64,000 nt of DNA from a virus: the IMG/VR virus record IMGVR_UViG_3300034374_002231, positions 1 through 64,000 of that record; one strand, 5' to 3'. The notes beneath the pieces were generated by a model that ran no database searches, was not told where the DNA came from, and saw only the letters and a program-made list of their open reading frames with translations. The position numbers and the translations under genes were made by a program. Positions 8,748-17,082 of the stretch are shown one piece after another (the first letter of the stretch is position 1; every line of letters starts with the position of its first letter).

Positions 8748-11138
8748 TTACGTTTTGGGTTGGGAGGATGATAGATTCACTGCCCCGTTGCCAGTGCCGA
8801 GTCCGGCGCCACCAAGCCCAAGCACGCTGTCAATGCTGTTAAGCTGTGCCTTTATAGCCGCCATTTGCTCCAGCTCATCGGCCGTGGGAGTTCCACCCAG
8901 CCCACCAAGGTTATTCATCTGATCTATAAGGCTCTTTCGGAGCGAAATCAGATTGCTTGGGGACAGACTTTTGGACGCGCCACGTCCTGCACGCTTGAGT
9001 GCGAGCGCCTGCTGGGCCAGTTTGGCTTCTTCGTAGTCTTTGCGGGCCTGCTTCAGATCGTCGATCCCTGCAGCTGCGGCTTCGCCGAATGCAGCGCCGA
9101 TGTTGGGCTGCCGCGAGGCCATCATAGCAAAGCCGACCTTGGCCAGCGCAAGCCACTTGTCCTGATTAAAGGCGCGCTCCATGTCCGACATGACGGCCTT
9201 GCTGGACCCGCCGAGAGCACTGCTGGCCCCACCGCCACCACCGCCAGCCCCACTTGGCTGGGCAAGCGTGGTTGTACCGCTTGGAGGTGTAGCAATGTCG
9301 GTGTCTGCACCAGCGTCTACGCCTACTTCGGCAGCTGCAGCTGCGTCAACGTCCGCTTGAGACGGAAGGAACAGGTCTTCGTCTAGTCCCGGTGCGCCGG
9401 TAAACGGAGCCGTTGGTGAGGGAGCAGTAAACGCAGCCTTGAGCGCGCCACCTCCAGCCGTATCAGTTTCGGCCTGTCTAGTTATGTTTGCTACCTGTTC
9501 GGGACTTGCCCCAAAAAACCGAGCGCCAGCCTCCGCAGCAGGAACCACAACTGCGTTTTTAACCGATTGAACACCGGAGCTAACAGCGTCGAACACCGCC
9601 CCCGGAGCAGAGGTTATGGCGTCCGACATAGCCTGACCTGCGTTCAGGTCGTCGATTCGTAACTGGAGTTCGGCTTGAAGGAGCGGATCATTGGTTGCCG
9701 CGAGCTGCTCCTGCAAGGCTATGATCTCGTCTGTCCGCTTTTTGTCGCTCGCCTCCATCATGGCGGGTAGGAAGAACTCAGGGACATTTTTTGCTGGACG
9801 GGGGCCGAACCCAAAGACGTCTTCATCCATGCCCATAAGATCATAAGCGGAAGGCTCAAGGAACGTACCTGCAGCCTGTCTATCCCTGACAAAGCGCGGA
9901 GTTTCAGGCTGGAACCCTTCGTCGAGTTCGCGAAATGGTACGTCCGTCGGAGACAACTTGGATCGAACCTGTTGCGCAATCGTTGCAGGCGCAGGCTCTC
10001 CAGACTGGGCGTTAAACACCGCGCCGTTCTGGTGCATTGTATAGGGTACACCGTTTATCATGGTGGACCGCCCTACAGTAGCGTAGTCTTTCGCGCTTGC
10101 CGGGGTGGTATCGGAAGCCGGTGTTTCCGCTGAGAAGATGCCCCCAAACATCTCTAGTAGCTCTGGCGGCGGTGGGCCTTCAGCGTAGTCGAAGCCTATC
10201 TCTGGCAGCGTGTCGGTAGGCATATAGGCTTCAAGTTTGCCGGAAACACTGGTGCTAAGAGGCGCACCTTCGCTGGTACGAACGTCTCCCCGATCAACCA
10301 TGGGTCGTTCGGGCGGGACAACGGGCCGAAGAGCGCGTTGCCCGGGACGATAACCCACCGAGGACATCCCCATGTACATATCGCCTTGCACGTCGGTCTC
10401 TGCGTCCGGCTGGGGCAGCACGTCCCGCAGGTCGATAATCCCGTCGAGGCTGTCCACGCCCATATCTGGACTTCCGATAGTCGGACTAGGGGTACGCGAG
10501 ACTGACGCTTCTGCACTGGGGTCCATCATCTTGCGCGTGTTGTATGCGCTCGGCGCTGCGGCTAGGCTTCCAATATCAGCCATCGCCTCCGGTTCAGGCG
10601 CGCCGCGGCCGCCTAGCTTGCTTTCAGCCATCTCCTCAAGAAGATCAGCCCGTTCGTACGCGTCAACGACAGGGAACATTCCTGCAGGATCTTTGTAGAC
10701 GCTGTAGGTGCCCGGATCGAAATACACCGTCTGACGTGTGCGTTTGGACGTAAACGACTCCAGCGGGCCACCCGCCTGCATGCGCTGTACCATGCCGCCA
10801 CCAGCCATCTGCTGGACGGGGGCCGGACCTTGCGGCATCGGAGGCATCGGTGCCTGACCTGAGTTCATCCCCATGTCGGTCTTAGGGGCCATGGCTTGCG
10901 CCATTCCAGCGATGCCTGCTTGTGGCACTCCTGCCGCGGCGACCACGTCTTCGGCGACAGTTGTCTGGTTCTGCTGCGCTTGTGCGGCGGCCTGTTCGGT
11001 CTCCATGCGCTTGCGGCGCTGCATCTCGCCCAAGACAAGGTACTGCGGGACCGACCCGCTGGGCATCTGCATCTCCTGTGCAAGCTGTTGCTGGGAGTAG
11101 TCCTTAAGGCGCTCCTGAAGCTGCAGTACGTTCATCAT
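8748..11138 (-). CDS. Internal virion-associated protein, Met/Gln/Pro-rich N-terminus
   Basis: A 796-residue protein between two other internal-type proteins. Residues 1-60 are helical and Gln-rich. A Met/Pro/Gly-rich stretch follows (APMPPMPQGPAPVQQMAGGG, about 95-115). The middle is acidic and probably disordered; a Gly-rich linker ([10 protein letters not shown]) precedes a C-terminal helical region of about 130 residues ending near the stop. No enzyme motif is seen. This type occurs beside ejection proteins in marine podophages. Its start overlaps the stop of the upstream 710-residue gene by four bases (ATGA), so they are translated together. An inner-core or ejection role is inferred. 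Confidence 0.75.
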   Translation of the reverse strand: MMNVLQLQERLKDYSQQQLAQEMQMPSGSVPQYLVLGEMQRRKRMETEQAAAQAQQNQTTVAEDVVAAAGVPQAGIAGMAQAMAPKTDMGMNSGQAPMPPMPQGPAPVQQMAGGGMVQRMQAGGPLESFTSKRTRQTVYFDPGTYSVYKDPAGMFPVVDAYERADLLEEMAESKLGGRGAPEPEAMADIGSLAAAPSAYNTRKMMDPSAEASVSRTPSPTIGSPDMGVDSLDGIIDLRDVLPQPDAETDVQGDMYMGMSSVGYRPGQRALRPVVPPERPMVDRGDVRTSEGAPLSTSVSGKLEAYMPTDTLPEIGFDYAEGPPPPELLEMFGGIFSAETPASDTTPASAKDYATVGRSTMINGVPYTMHQNGAVFNAQSGEPAPATIAQQVRSKLSPTDVPFRELDEGFQPETPRFVRDRQAAGTFLEPSAYDLMGMDEDVFGFGPRPAKNVPEFFLPAMMEASDKKRTDEIIALQEQLAATNDPLLQAELQLRIDDLNAGQAMSDAITSAPGAVFDAVSSGVQSVKNAVVVPAAEAGARFFGASPEQVANITRQAETDTAGGGALKAAFTAPSPTAPFTGAPGLDEDLFLPSQADVDAAAAAEVGVDAGADTDIATPPSGTTTLAQPSGAGGGGGGASSALGGSSKAVMSDMERAFNQDKWLALAKVGFAMMASRQPNIGAAFGEAAAAGIDDLKQARKDYEEAKLAQQALALKRAGRGASKSLSPSNLISLRKSLIDQMNNLGGLGGTPTADELEQMAAIKAQLNSIDSVLGLGGAGLGTGNGAVNLSSSQPKT

Positions 11139-13267
11139 GCTGTGAGACCCCTATAGAGACCGACCGCACCGAGACCGGCACCGAGTAGCTGCTGCATCGG
11201 GTTATACGGCACAGACAGCGTCTGCGTCGTGTCCGGCGTGACCGGCACCCCGCGCATAATCATGTTCATGTAGTTCAGCTGTTCTTTCGGGAAGTCGCGC
11301 TGTGCAAGGAAGTCTTGATACGCGAGGTCCTGACCACGCTGTTGACGCGCTTCGAGCTGCTGACCGATGGTTTCGAGAAGCTGTGCCGACTGAATGTCGC
11401 CTGCACGGGCCATCTCGCCGAGGTTGGCAAGCTGCTGTGCCTGTTCGCTGCTGAAGCCCAGTGCCGCAAGTTGCTGGTCCCGGATACGGGCGTTCTCGTC
11501 TGCTTGCGCAGCTTCCACACGGGCGCGTTCGGCGGCGTTAGCGGCTTGAACCCGGGCGGCTTCTTCGACCGAAATGCCCTGCACGCGGGCCAGTTCAGCC
11601 GCCTGTGCGGCCTGAACCCGGGCGGCTTCTTCAATGCTGATACCCTGCACTCTGGCAAGTTCAGCTGCCTGCTGTTGCTGGATACGCGCGAACTCTTCAG
11701 CGTTGGCCGATTGTACGCGGAACCGGTCGTCTGCGATCTGCTGCTGCACCCGGGCGGCTTCTTCGATACCGATGCCTTGCGCCCGGGCGAACTCTTGTGC
11801 CCGTGCTCCTTGAACCCGAGACTGTTCTGCGGCCTGCGCGGCTTGGACCCGTGCCGCTTCTTCGATACTGATTCCTTGCACCCGTGCGATTTCGGCTGCC
11901 TGCTGTTGTTGCACCCGTGCCGCTTCTTCAACACTGATACCCTGAACGCGCGCCAGTTCCGCGGCCTGCTGCTGTTGGATGCGGGCAAACTCATCCGCAT
12001 TGGCGGCTTGGATACGAGAGTTGTCAGAGGCGATAGCGGCTTGGACGCGACCCGCTTCCGAGACACTGAGGTTATTAGCGCGGGCAAATTCTTCCGCCTG
12101 CGCGGCCTGCACGCGGGCGGCTTCGTCTATGCTGATGCCTTGAGTCCGTGCCAGCTCTGCGGCTTGCGACTGTTGGAATCTGGCTGCTTCGGCGGCTTCG
12201 GCCGCTTGGATACGCGCCGCTTCGGATACGCTGATACCCTGTGTGCGCGCCATCTCTTCGGCTTGCGCACGCTCCCGCTGAAACTGAGCAGCGCGGTCGG
12301 CTTCGAACTGTTGCGCCGCTTGCGTGTATCCCCGTTCCAGCCCCTCGGCTTGGATACGTGCCATGCGATCCAGCATGTCTTCTTCAGCAATAGCTTCTTG
12401 AACCGCGGCGCGAGACCCGCCAAAGGCTCCAGCCTGTACAGCCTGCGCTGAACGACCTGCCTTGGCCATCTCGTAGTCCTCGCGGGCCTTATCCTTTTGG
12501 ATGTCCACTACATTCTGGATGTAGGGACTCATGTATTGTTCGGCCTCAGCACTCGTGAACTGCCGTGCTGGATCGAACTCATACGCGGCTACGCCTTCGT
12601 CTCCGCGCCGAAAGCCCGTGTACTGTTCAAAGTCAGCGTAGGGATCAGCAGACCCAGCCGAAAAGTCCGTAAATTGCCTCACATCACCTTCAACGAAGTC
12701 GGCTGCAGGGCCAAACTCAGACCGTTCAAAACCAGCGTAGGGACTTACCTGTGTCTCACGAAACCCTGCGTATGGGTCCGCAGCTCCTTTTTGGAACCCG
12801 CCATATAACGAGAATTGATCCGCAAACGAATCCGGTCGTGCTGCTTGGTATCCGCCGAAAGTATCAAATTGGGTGCCTTGAAAACCCATGTAAGGCGAGG
12901 CTTGCCCAGACTGGAAACCCATATACGGGCTAACGCCCGCCGCTTGAAACGACGATGGCCCGAACTGATACGGTGTTGCTCCTGCAGCGATATTCTGAGC
13001 GTTTATGAGGTTTTGCCCCGTAACACCCATGGCCGTATCAAGCCCCGGTATGCCCCCCGCTGCCGTTTGCCGGGTTAGGTCATACGCAGCAAGCTGATCC
13101 GGGGTAATGTCTGCAATCCGCTGACCCGGATACGCTTCATAGGGCGTGAGAGATAATCCCTCCGCGCGATCCATCATCCGTTCAAAGTACGGACGTGCAT
13201 ACTCGGGAAGATTAGACGTAGTGGTCTTGCTCTCGACCTTCTGCGTGCCGCCGCCCTTGCTACCCAT
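11135..13267 (-). CDS. Internal virion protein built of 11-residue (hendecad) repeats
   Basis: A 710-residue protein. Residues about 75-200 carry aromatic 11-residue units such as PYMGFQSGQAS and PYAGFRETQVS. Residues about 340-585 are about 22 near-tandem 11-residue helical units of the form ARVQGISVEEA / ARVQAAQAAEL. Eleven-residue periodicity is typical of nearly straight or right-handed coiled coils and helical barrels, so a long tube or bundle in the ejection apparatus is plausible. The gene overlaps the acetyltransferase-like gene upstream by eight bases and the 796-residue gene downstream by four, fitting one operon for internal proteins. No catalytic motif is seen. Confidence 0.8.
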   Translation of the reverse strand: MGSKGGGTQKVESKTTTSNLPEYARPYFERMMDRAEGLSLTPYEAYPGQRIADITPDQLAAYDLTRQTAAGGIPGLDTAMGVTGQNLINAQNIAAGATPYQFGPSSFQAAGVSPYMGFQSGQASPYMGFQGTQFDTFGGYQAARPDSFADQFSLYGGFQKGAADPYAGFRETQVSPYAGFERSEFGPAADFVEGDVRQFTDFSAGSADPYADFEQYTGFRRGDEGVAAYEFDPARQFTSAEAEQYMSPYIQNVVDIQKDKAREDYEMAKAGRSAQAVQAGAFGGSRAAVQEAIAEEDMLDRMARIQAEGLERGYTQAAQQFEADRAAQFQRERAQAEEMARTQGISVSEAARIQAAEAAEAARFQQSQAAELARTQGISIDEAARVQAAQAEEFARANNLSVSEAGRVQAAIASDNSRIQAANADEFARIQQQQAAELARVQGISVEEAARVQQQQAAEIARVQGISIEEAARVQAAQAAEQSRVQGARAQEFARAQGIGIEEAARVQQQIADDRFRVQSANAEEFARIQQQQAAELARVQGISIEEAARVQAAQAAELARVQGISVEEAARVQAANAAERARVEAAQADENARIRDQQLAALGFSSEQAQQLANLGEMARAGDIQSAQLLETIGQQLEARQQRGQDLAYQDFLAQRDFPKEQLNYMNMIMRGVPVTPDTTQTLSVPYNPMQQLLGAGLGAVGLYRGLTA

Positions 13268-13703
13268 CGGTCAGCTCCATTCTGTATGCGATATAGTCTT
13301 GCTTCCAGCCATACCGCTCGTTCCACCGAATCCACGCGCGGCGGCCGTAGCCTTCCATGTGCGTGCACCCGCAATCCTTGGCAAACTGTTCAATCGTCTT
13401 TTGCGCCATAGGCAGCCACTCTTTCATCCGGCGACCACCAATCCAGTCAAGTGCCATGGCTTTGCACTGCGGATACTCAATGATCCGGGTAGTTATGGCT
13501 GCAACCGGTTTGGTTCCGTCTGTGACAAGCCACAGAATAAGATAGCCGGTGTCTAGGTTCTTCTTTACATCATCTAGCGTGAACTTTCCATTGGCAGTTT
13601 TCACCGCTCCAACCAAAAGCTCCTTGGCATCCGGCCAAACAATGTCCACAAAGTCCAGTGGAATAAACCCAAACGTCAGCGATCTATCCTGCGTATCCTT
13701 CAT
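13260..13703 (-). CDS. GNAT-like acetyltransferase-fold protein, virion module
   Basis: A 147-residue protein resembling the short GNAT-fold proteins that accompany internal virion genes in marine podophages. It has an N-terminal strand/helix region, then LILWLVTDG and AITTRIIEY as central strands, and a conserved C-terminal block (IGGRRMKEWLP, then GYGRRAWIRW, then YGWK) near the end. A classical acetyl-CoA loop (Q/RxxGxG/A) is only loosely visible around GGRRMKEW, so activity is uncertain. It lies between two large internal virion genes and overlaps both neighbours by a few bases. It may act as an inner-core component rather than an enzyme. Confidence 0.6.
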   Translation of the reverse strand: MKDTQDRSLTFGFIPLDFVDIVWPDAKELLVGAVKTANGKFTLDDVKKNLDTGYLILWLVTDGTKPVAAITTRIIEYPQCKAMALDWIGGRRMKEWLPMAQKTIEQFAKDCGCTHMEGYGRRAWIRWNERYGWKQDYIAYRMELTDG

Positions 13704-14989
13704 GCCGGTAGCAATCCTCCAGCGGCAACCTGCTTAGGCTGTCGAGTCATACCGGTGCGTTCCTGCCGCACCCGAGACATCATACCTTCAAGCTCTGCCG
13801 CACCTGCGTCGGTAGAGCCATTTCCGAGTCCGCTGACCACATCCGCCGGGACAATGAACTCTCCATCACTCAGCAGTACGTCCATGGACCCGTCGTCCAT
13901 TTGTGCGGGAACGAGGTCATCCATACCGTCGCCGGGGCCGCGAATCTGGCCTTCCATGTCGCCGCCTTCCGTGCGGCCCTCAGACACGTCGTTCACGAGC
14001 TTGCGAAGCGCGTCTTCACCGTAGGTCTGCACAAACTGGGCCAACACGACCGCAGCCTGTTCTTCTGGCAGCTCCTCGCGGACAGCCTTGATAGTCATGG
14101 ATACCAACTCGCGCTCGTTCATGCGCGGCGCTGCCGACTCCCGCGGTGCCCGGGGGAACAGCTCGTCTCCTTGGGGCAACTCCGCAATGCCGCCGCCCTG
14201 CAACTCAATCGGCCCGCCCATAGCCATGCGAACAAGACCACCTTCGGCGTAACCGGACCCAATCGGATACGGATCGAAATACAAGAACTCGCCGCTCCGG
14301 CCCGGATCATAGTCAGCTCCGGGGGTATACCGCTCGCGTTCACGCGGCGTGGCTTGTGGGCGTCCTTTGTATTTCTTGTCGTCGTCCCCTTCGTCCTTCT
14401 GAAACAGTCCCGGCATAAGACTGGGAGTCAAAGCGGAACCGAGACCAGCCCGGGTAAGCACCCCTTGTTTAAGACCTTGTTGGTACATGTCTTTGAAGCT
14501 CGAACCGGCGGGTAACTTTGCACCGGCCTCCAGTCCCGAGGGCATATTCTTCAGGAAGCCAAACATACCTCCATTGCCGCCGAACAGACCCCCACCTGTG
14601 GTGGGTGAAGTAGTCGGAGGTGTGACGGGCGGTGCTACTGCGGGGACACCCGCTGCAGCCTGCTGGGCCAGCGTGGACGTAGTAGCTTGGGTTGCAGCCT
14701 GCGTTGCCGCATTTGCTGCGCCCTGCGCCCCGGCCTGTGTGGCCGCCTGTGTTCCGGCCTTTGCCGCTTCGGCTGCTGCAGTTCCGGCTCCGCCACCAAG
14801 TGCGCCGCCAAGAACAGCCCCACCAAGACCACCAAGCAGACCGGCTTGCAGGCCTTTGCCGATGTCTCCGGTTTCGATTGCTGTACCAAGGCCAGATCCA
14901 ACTGCGCCTGCGATGAGTGGACTAAGCCCACCAAGAAGGCCTGCGCCAGCCGCACCCGACCCAAGAAAGCTAAGGATGAGAGGTAGCAT
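13700..14989 (-). CDS. Internal virion protein with hydrophobic N-terminus and conserved LSDGEFIVPADVV motif
   Basis: A 429-residue protein. The first ~75 residues are a Gly/Ala/Leu-rich membrane-active stretch (LLGGLSPLIAGAVGSGLGTA). An Ala/Thr-rich linker and a Gly/Met-rich middle with a basic-acidic patch follow. The C-terminal part carries a GPGDGMDDLVPA segment followed by LSDGEFIVPADVVSGLGNGS, a combination I recall from internal proteins of many marine podophages. It overlaps the GNAT-like gene by four bases. The membrane-active N-terminus fits a protein ejected into the cell envelope with the DNA; that role is inference. Confidence 0.75.
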   Translation of the reverse strand: MLPLILSFLGSGAAGAGLLGGLSPLIAGAVGSGLGTAIETGDIGKGLQAGLLGGLGGAVLGGALGGGAGTAAAEAAKAGTQAATQAGAQGAANAATQAATQATTSTLAQQAAAGVPAVAPPVTPPTTSPTTGGGLFGGNGGMFGFLKNMPSGLEAGAKLPAGSSFKDMYQQGLKQGVLTRAGLGSALTPSLMPGLFQKDEGDDDKKYKGRPQATPRERERYTPGADYDPGRSGEFLYFDPYPIGSGYAEGGLVRMAMGGPIELQGGGIAELPQGDELFPRAPRESAAPRMNERELVSMTIKAVREELPEEQAAVVLAQFVQTYGEDALRKLVNDVSEGRTEGGDMEGQIRGPGDGMDDLVPAQMDDGSMDVLLSDGEFIVPADVVSGLGNGSTDAGAAELEGMMSRVRQERTGMTRQPKQVAAGGLLPA

Positions 14990-15046
14990 GACGCCTCCAG
15001 TTCAAAGTTCGTGTGCGTACATTACCACGCAGCATAGCGTTTGTAA

Positions 15047-15259
15047 CTACTGACCACAAATACGTTCGTTCGTTTCGTTGTGGACAATCACGTCCACCAG
15101 AAAAGTTCTGTCGTTTTGCACAAGCCAATCGACGGTTTTCTGACTTTCAAACAGTAACGGCTTCGTGATGTCGCAGTAGCTGTCACTGCTGATCTTTACT
15201 CCGCACCCACTTACTAGCGCGGTCAGCAAGGTCGCTGTCATCCAAGATCTGCACTTCAT
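15047..15259 (-). CDS. Outer-membrane spanin lipoprotein (Rz1-like)
   Basis: A 70-residue lipoprotein. The ATG at 15259 follows GGAGG with good spacing. After a basic start (MKCRSW) and a hydrophobic core (MTATLLTALVSGC) comes a lipobox with the Cys to be lipidated. The mature part is short and hydrophilic, typical of o-spanins. The first 77 bases are embedded in another frame in the 3' end of the inner-membrane spanin gene, the classic Rz/Rz1 arrangement. It would fuse inner and outer membranes in the last step of lysis of a Gram-negative host. Confidence 0.85.
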   Translation of the reverse strand: MKCRSWMTATLLTALVSGCGVKISSDSYCDITKPLLFESQKTVDWLVQNDRTFLVDVIVHNETNERICGQ

Positions 15260-15419
15260 CGTTGACCTCCTTGGCGGCGGCAAAGTTATCCAGCCGCTTT
15301 TCGTCAATCTTGCGCTTCGTCCGGTCAATGCCGCGCTGTACGCCGCTGGCGTATATGCCGAAAATACCGGCGATGAAGGCCAGACCTATCAGAGCATAGA
15401 GCTGCAGTCGTCCAAACAT
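15183..15419 (-). CDS. Inner-membrane spanin (Rz-like)
   Basis: A 78-residue protein starting at an ATG that overlaps the endolysin stop (TGATG). One N-terminal transmembrane helix (LYALIGLAFIAGIFGIYASG) is followed by a charged helical periplasmic part. Short for Rz but with the right topology, and the lipoprotein gene nested in its 3' end makes the pair recognisable. It lies directly after the endolysin in the lysis cassette. Confidence 0.8.
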   Translation of the reverse strand: MFGRLQLYALIGLAFIAGIFGIYASGVQRGIDRTKRKIDEKRLDNFAAAKEVNDEVQILDDSDLADRASKWVRSKDQQ

Positions 15420-16105
15420 CACTTAATCCCTGCCGCCCATTTCTTCAGACGCTCACGCATGATCCACAACGTGAACAGCACGCTGACTCCCAAGAAGCCA
15501 AGAACAATGTACTGCGACGCGCCATCCAGAGCAGACAAGGCGGCAATGCCAGCGCCAGCTTTGGCTGCAATATCCATGGTGCTTGCCTGCATAGTCTTGG
15601 ACTGAGCTACAGACGTGCGCGGTGCCTCTGCTACCTCTTCAGTGTCCACTATTTCCATCGGTTTCAGGAAGAGCTTCTTTTCGGCTTCACGGCGGCGTAC
15701 CAGCCCCTTGAGAACCTTACCGCCTGCCTTGTTCCATAGAAGCAAAGCCTTGGCAGCGCCAGCCTTGTCACCCTCGTTGAACTTGCGTAGTGCGCTGGAC
15801 TTCTTGAACGCACCGGGGCCGATGTTATAGGCCAGACTAATGAACGCGCCGTACTCGTTGTTGTTGATAGGTGCCGTGATGTAGGGCTGTATTTGAAAGC
15901 CAAATTTCTCCAGCGTGGCTTCAAGATAGGCTTCAGCCTCGTCCTCTGTGATGACCATACCCGGCACCGGATCAATGCCGACATTCGCTGCAGCAGTGGT
16001 GCCGTAGCCGATAGTCCAGACACCCGCAGGGCACTTGTATGCCTTGGCACGGAAGCCCTCGAACTCCTTGATAAGGTCCAGTGTGTCTTGGTTAATCTGC
16101 ATCAT
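15419..16105 (-). CDS. Endolysin, GH24 lysozyme with C-terminal transmembrane anchor
   Basis: A 228-residue T4/P22-type lysozyme that cuts peptidoglycan. The catalytic triad spacing is seen: Glu16 in EFEG, Cys25 in the position usually Asp or Cys, Thr31 in GVWTIGYG. The domain covers about residues 1-150. Unusually, the C-terminus (about 175-228) holds a hydrophobic segment (YIVLGFLGVSVLFTLWIM) followed by a basic tail, so the enzyme seems tethered to the inner membrane or combined with a holin-like element. No N-terminal signal-anchor is seen. The start overlaps the previous stop (ATGATG, two possible Met). It lies between a membrane protein and the spanins in the lysis cassette. Confidence 0.9.
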   Translation of the reverse strand: MMQINQDTLDLIKEFEGFRAKAYKCPAGVWTIGYGTTAAANVGIDPVPGMVITEDEAEAYLEATLEKFGFQIQPYITAPINNNEYGAFISLAYNIGPGAFKKSSALRKFNEGDKAGAAKALLLWNKAGGKVLKGLVRRREAEKKLFLKPMEIVDTEEVAEAPRTSVAQSKTMQASTMDIAAKAGAGIAALSALDGASQYIVLGFLGVSVLFTLWIMRERLKKWAAGIK

Positions 16106-16398
16106 TTGCTCATCAACGCCATCTCTAGGTGCTTGATGGTTGTCTGGGCAGAGGCCAGCTGCGCCTTTAACTCTGCCATCTCAAGCAACAGTTTCTTGTT
16201 TTCAGCAGTGACTGCATCCAGCTTTTCAGCCAGACGGTCTACCTGCTCCCGGAGGGTGTCGTTAAACTCACCACGCTCCTGCTTATCGGCAATGCGCGCT
16301 TCATGCGCTTGCTTTGCCTTGAGGGCGAACAATTGCCACATGCCACCAGCGCCGACGAGGGCAATAATAATCGGCGTCAGCATATTAAAGTCGGGCAT
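16102..16398 (-). CDS. Membrane-anchored coiled-coil protein of the lysis cassette (holin/spanin-like candidate)
   Basis: A 98-residue protein with one N-terminal hydrophobic segment (MLTPIIIALVGAGGMWQLFAL) and a long charged coiled coil (about residues 30-95, repeated leucines in VDRLAEKLDAVTAENKKLL). Single-span plus coil is the shape of i-spanins and of some small phage membrane proteins placed before endolysins. It overlaps the membrane gene upstream and the endolysin downstream. Since a clear spanin pair follows the endolysin, it may instead be a holin regulator or pinholin-like protein. Exact role unknown. Confidence 0.65.
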   Translation of the reverse strand: MPDFNMLTPIIIALVGAGGMWQLFALKAKQAHEARIADKQERGEFNDTLREQVDRLAEKLDAVTAENKKLLLEMAELKAQLASAQTTIKHLEMALMSK

Positions 16399-16846
16399 CG
16401 AATCGCATCCTTTCCAGCATCTGGCGATGTACCAAATTTGCCAAGTACAGGCTCCATAACGCCATCATAACACAAGCAGAAATATGTGACACCTCATCCC
16501 ACATGGTCATAGGCGTATGGCTCGGCATGTGCATCTTCATCTGCTCGGCAGTTCTACTATAGTAGACGAAGCCCTTCGGTGCAGGTTCGTGCATGACGTA
16601 GAATGACAGCACGCAGCACGACAGAAAGAAATCAACGAGCAAGGCCCGTTTCAGCCACCAGCGCGTCAGCCAAATGGTGGCAATCAAAACTGCAGCGGAG
16701 CTACCCATCCATGCCCACAAGATTGAATCTGGAACCATGCCAGAAAACATTCCGGCATAGGTTAAACCAACCATGGAAATGGCGATGTGTTGGGCTGAAC
16801 CGTTCGCGCTTCGTATTGCGCGGTATGTATCGTGAATCCCCGGCAT
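16385..16846 (-). CDS. Multi-span membrane protein, holin candidate
   Basis: A 153-residue protein with about four hydrophobic segments (about residues 22-38, 43-60, 68-85, 120-142) and a His/Met-rich loop (MKMHMPSHTPMTMWDE). It is the most hydrophobic protein before the endolysin, so it is a candidate holin, though longer than most. No family recognised. Its 3' end overlaps the coiled-coil gene by 14 bases. Confidence 0.6.
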   Translation of the reverse strand: MPGIHDTYRAIRSANGSAQHIAISMVGLTYAGMFSGMVPDSILWAWMGSSAAVLIATIWLTRWWLKRALLVDFFLSCCVLSFYVMHEPAPKGFVYYSRTAEQMKMHMPSHTPMTMWDEVSHISACVMMALWSLYLANLVHRQMLERMRFDARL

Positions 16847-16854
16847 GACCTCTC

Positions 16855-17082
16855 CTACGGTACGATCTTCAACGTGCCCGCGTCATTCCAGACGGAACCA
16901 GATTCAAGACCAGATGCTGATGTCGGCAGCTCTGTCAAGACCAGCGTTGTATTACGTCCTTCTCCCGGGTTTTGAATCTGTTGCAAAGCCACAGAAAATG
17001 CGCGCGTAAGTTCAGCCATGTATTGCTGGCTGTACTCGTTTGGTGGAACCGGAAAGTATGGAAGCGGTAGTTTGCTTGGCAT
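16855..17082 (-). CDS. Small conserved-type phage protein between nozzle and lysis genes
   Basis: A 75-residue protein that I cannot assign. The N-terminus is Pro-rich (LPLPYFPVPPNEY), then a helix (YMAELTRAFSVALQQI), and a C-terminal part LESGSVWNDAGTLKIVP that resembles the last strand of short virion proteins. The start overlaps the nozzle stop by one base. It may be a minor tail component. Confidence 0.6.
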   Translation of the reverse strand: MPSKLPLPYFPVPPNEYSQQYMAELTRAFSVALQQIQNPGEGRNTTLVLTELPTSASGLESGSVWNDAGTLKIVP

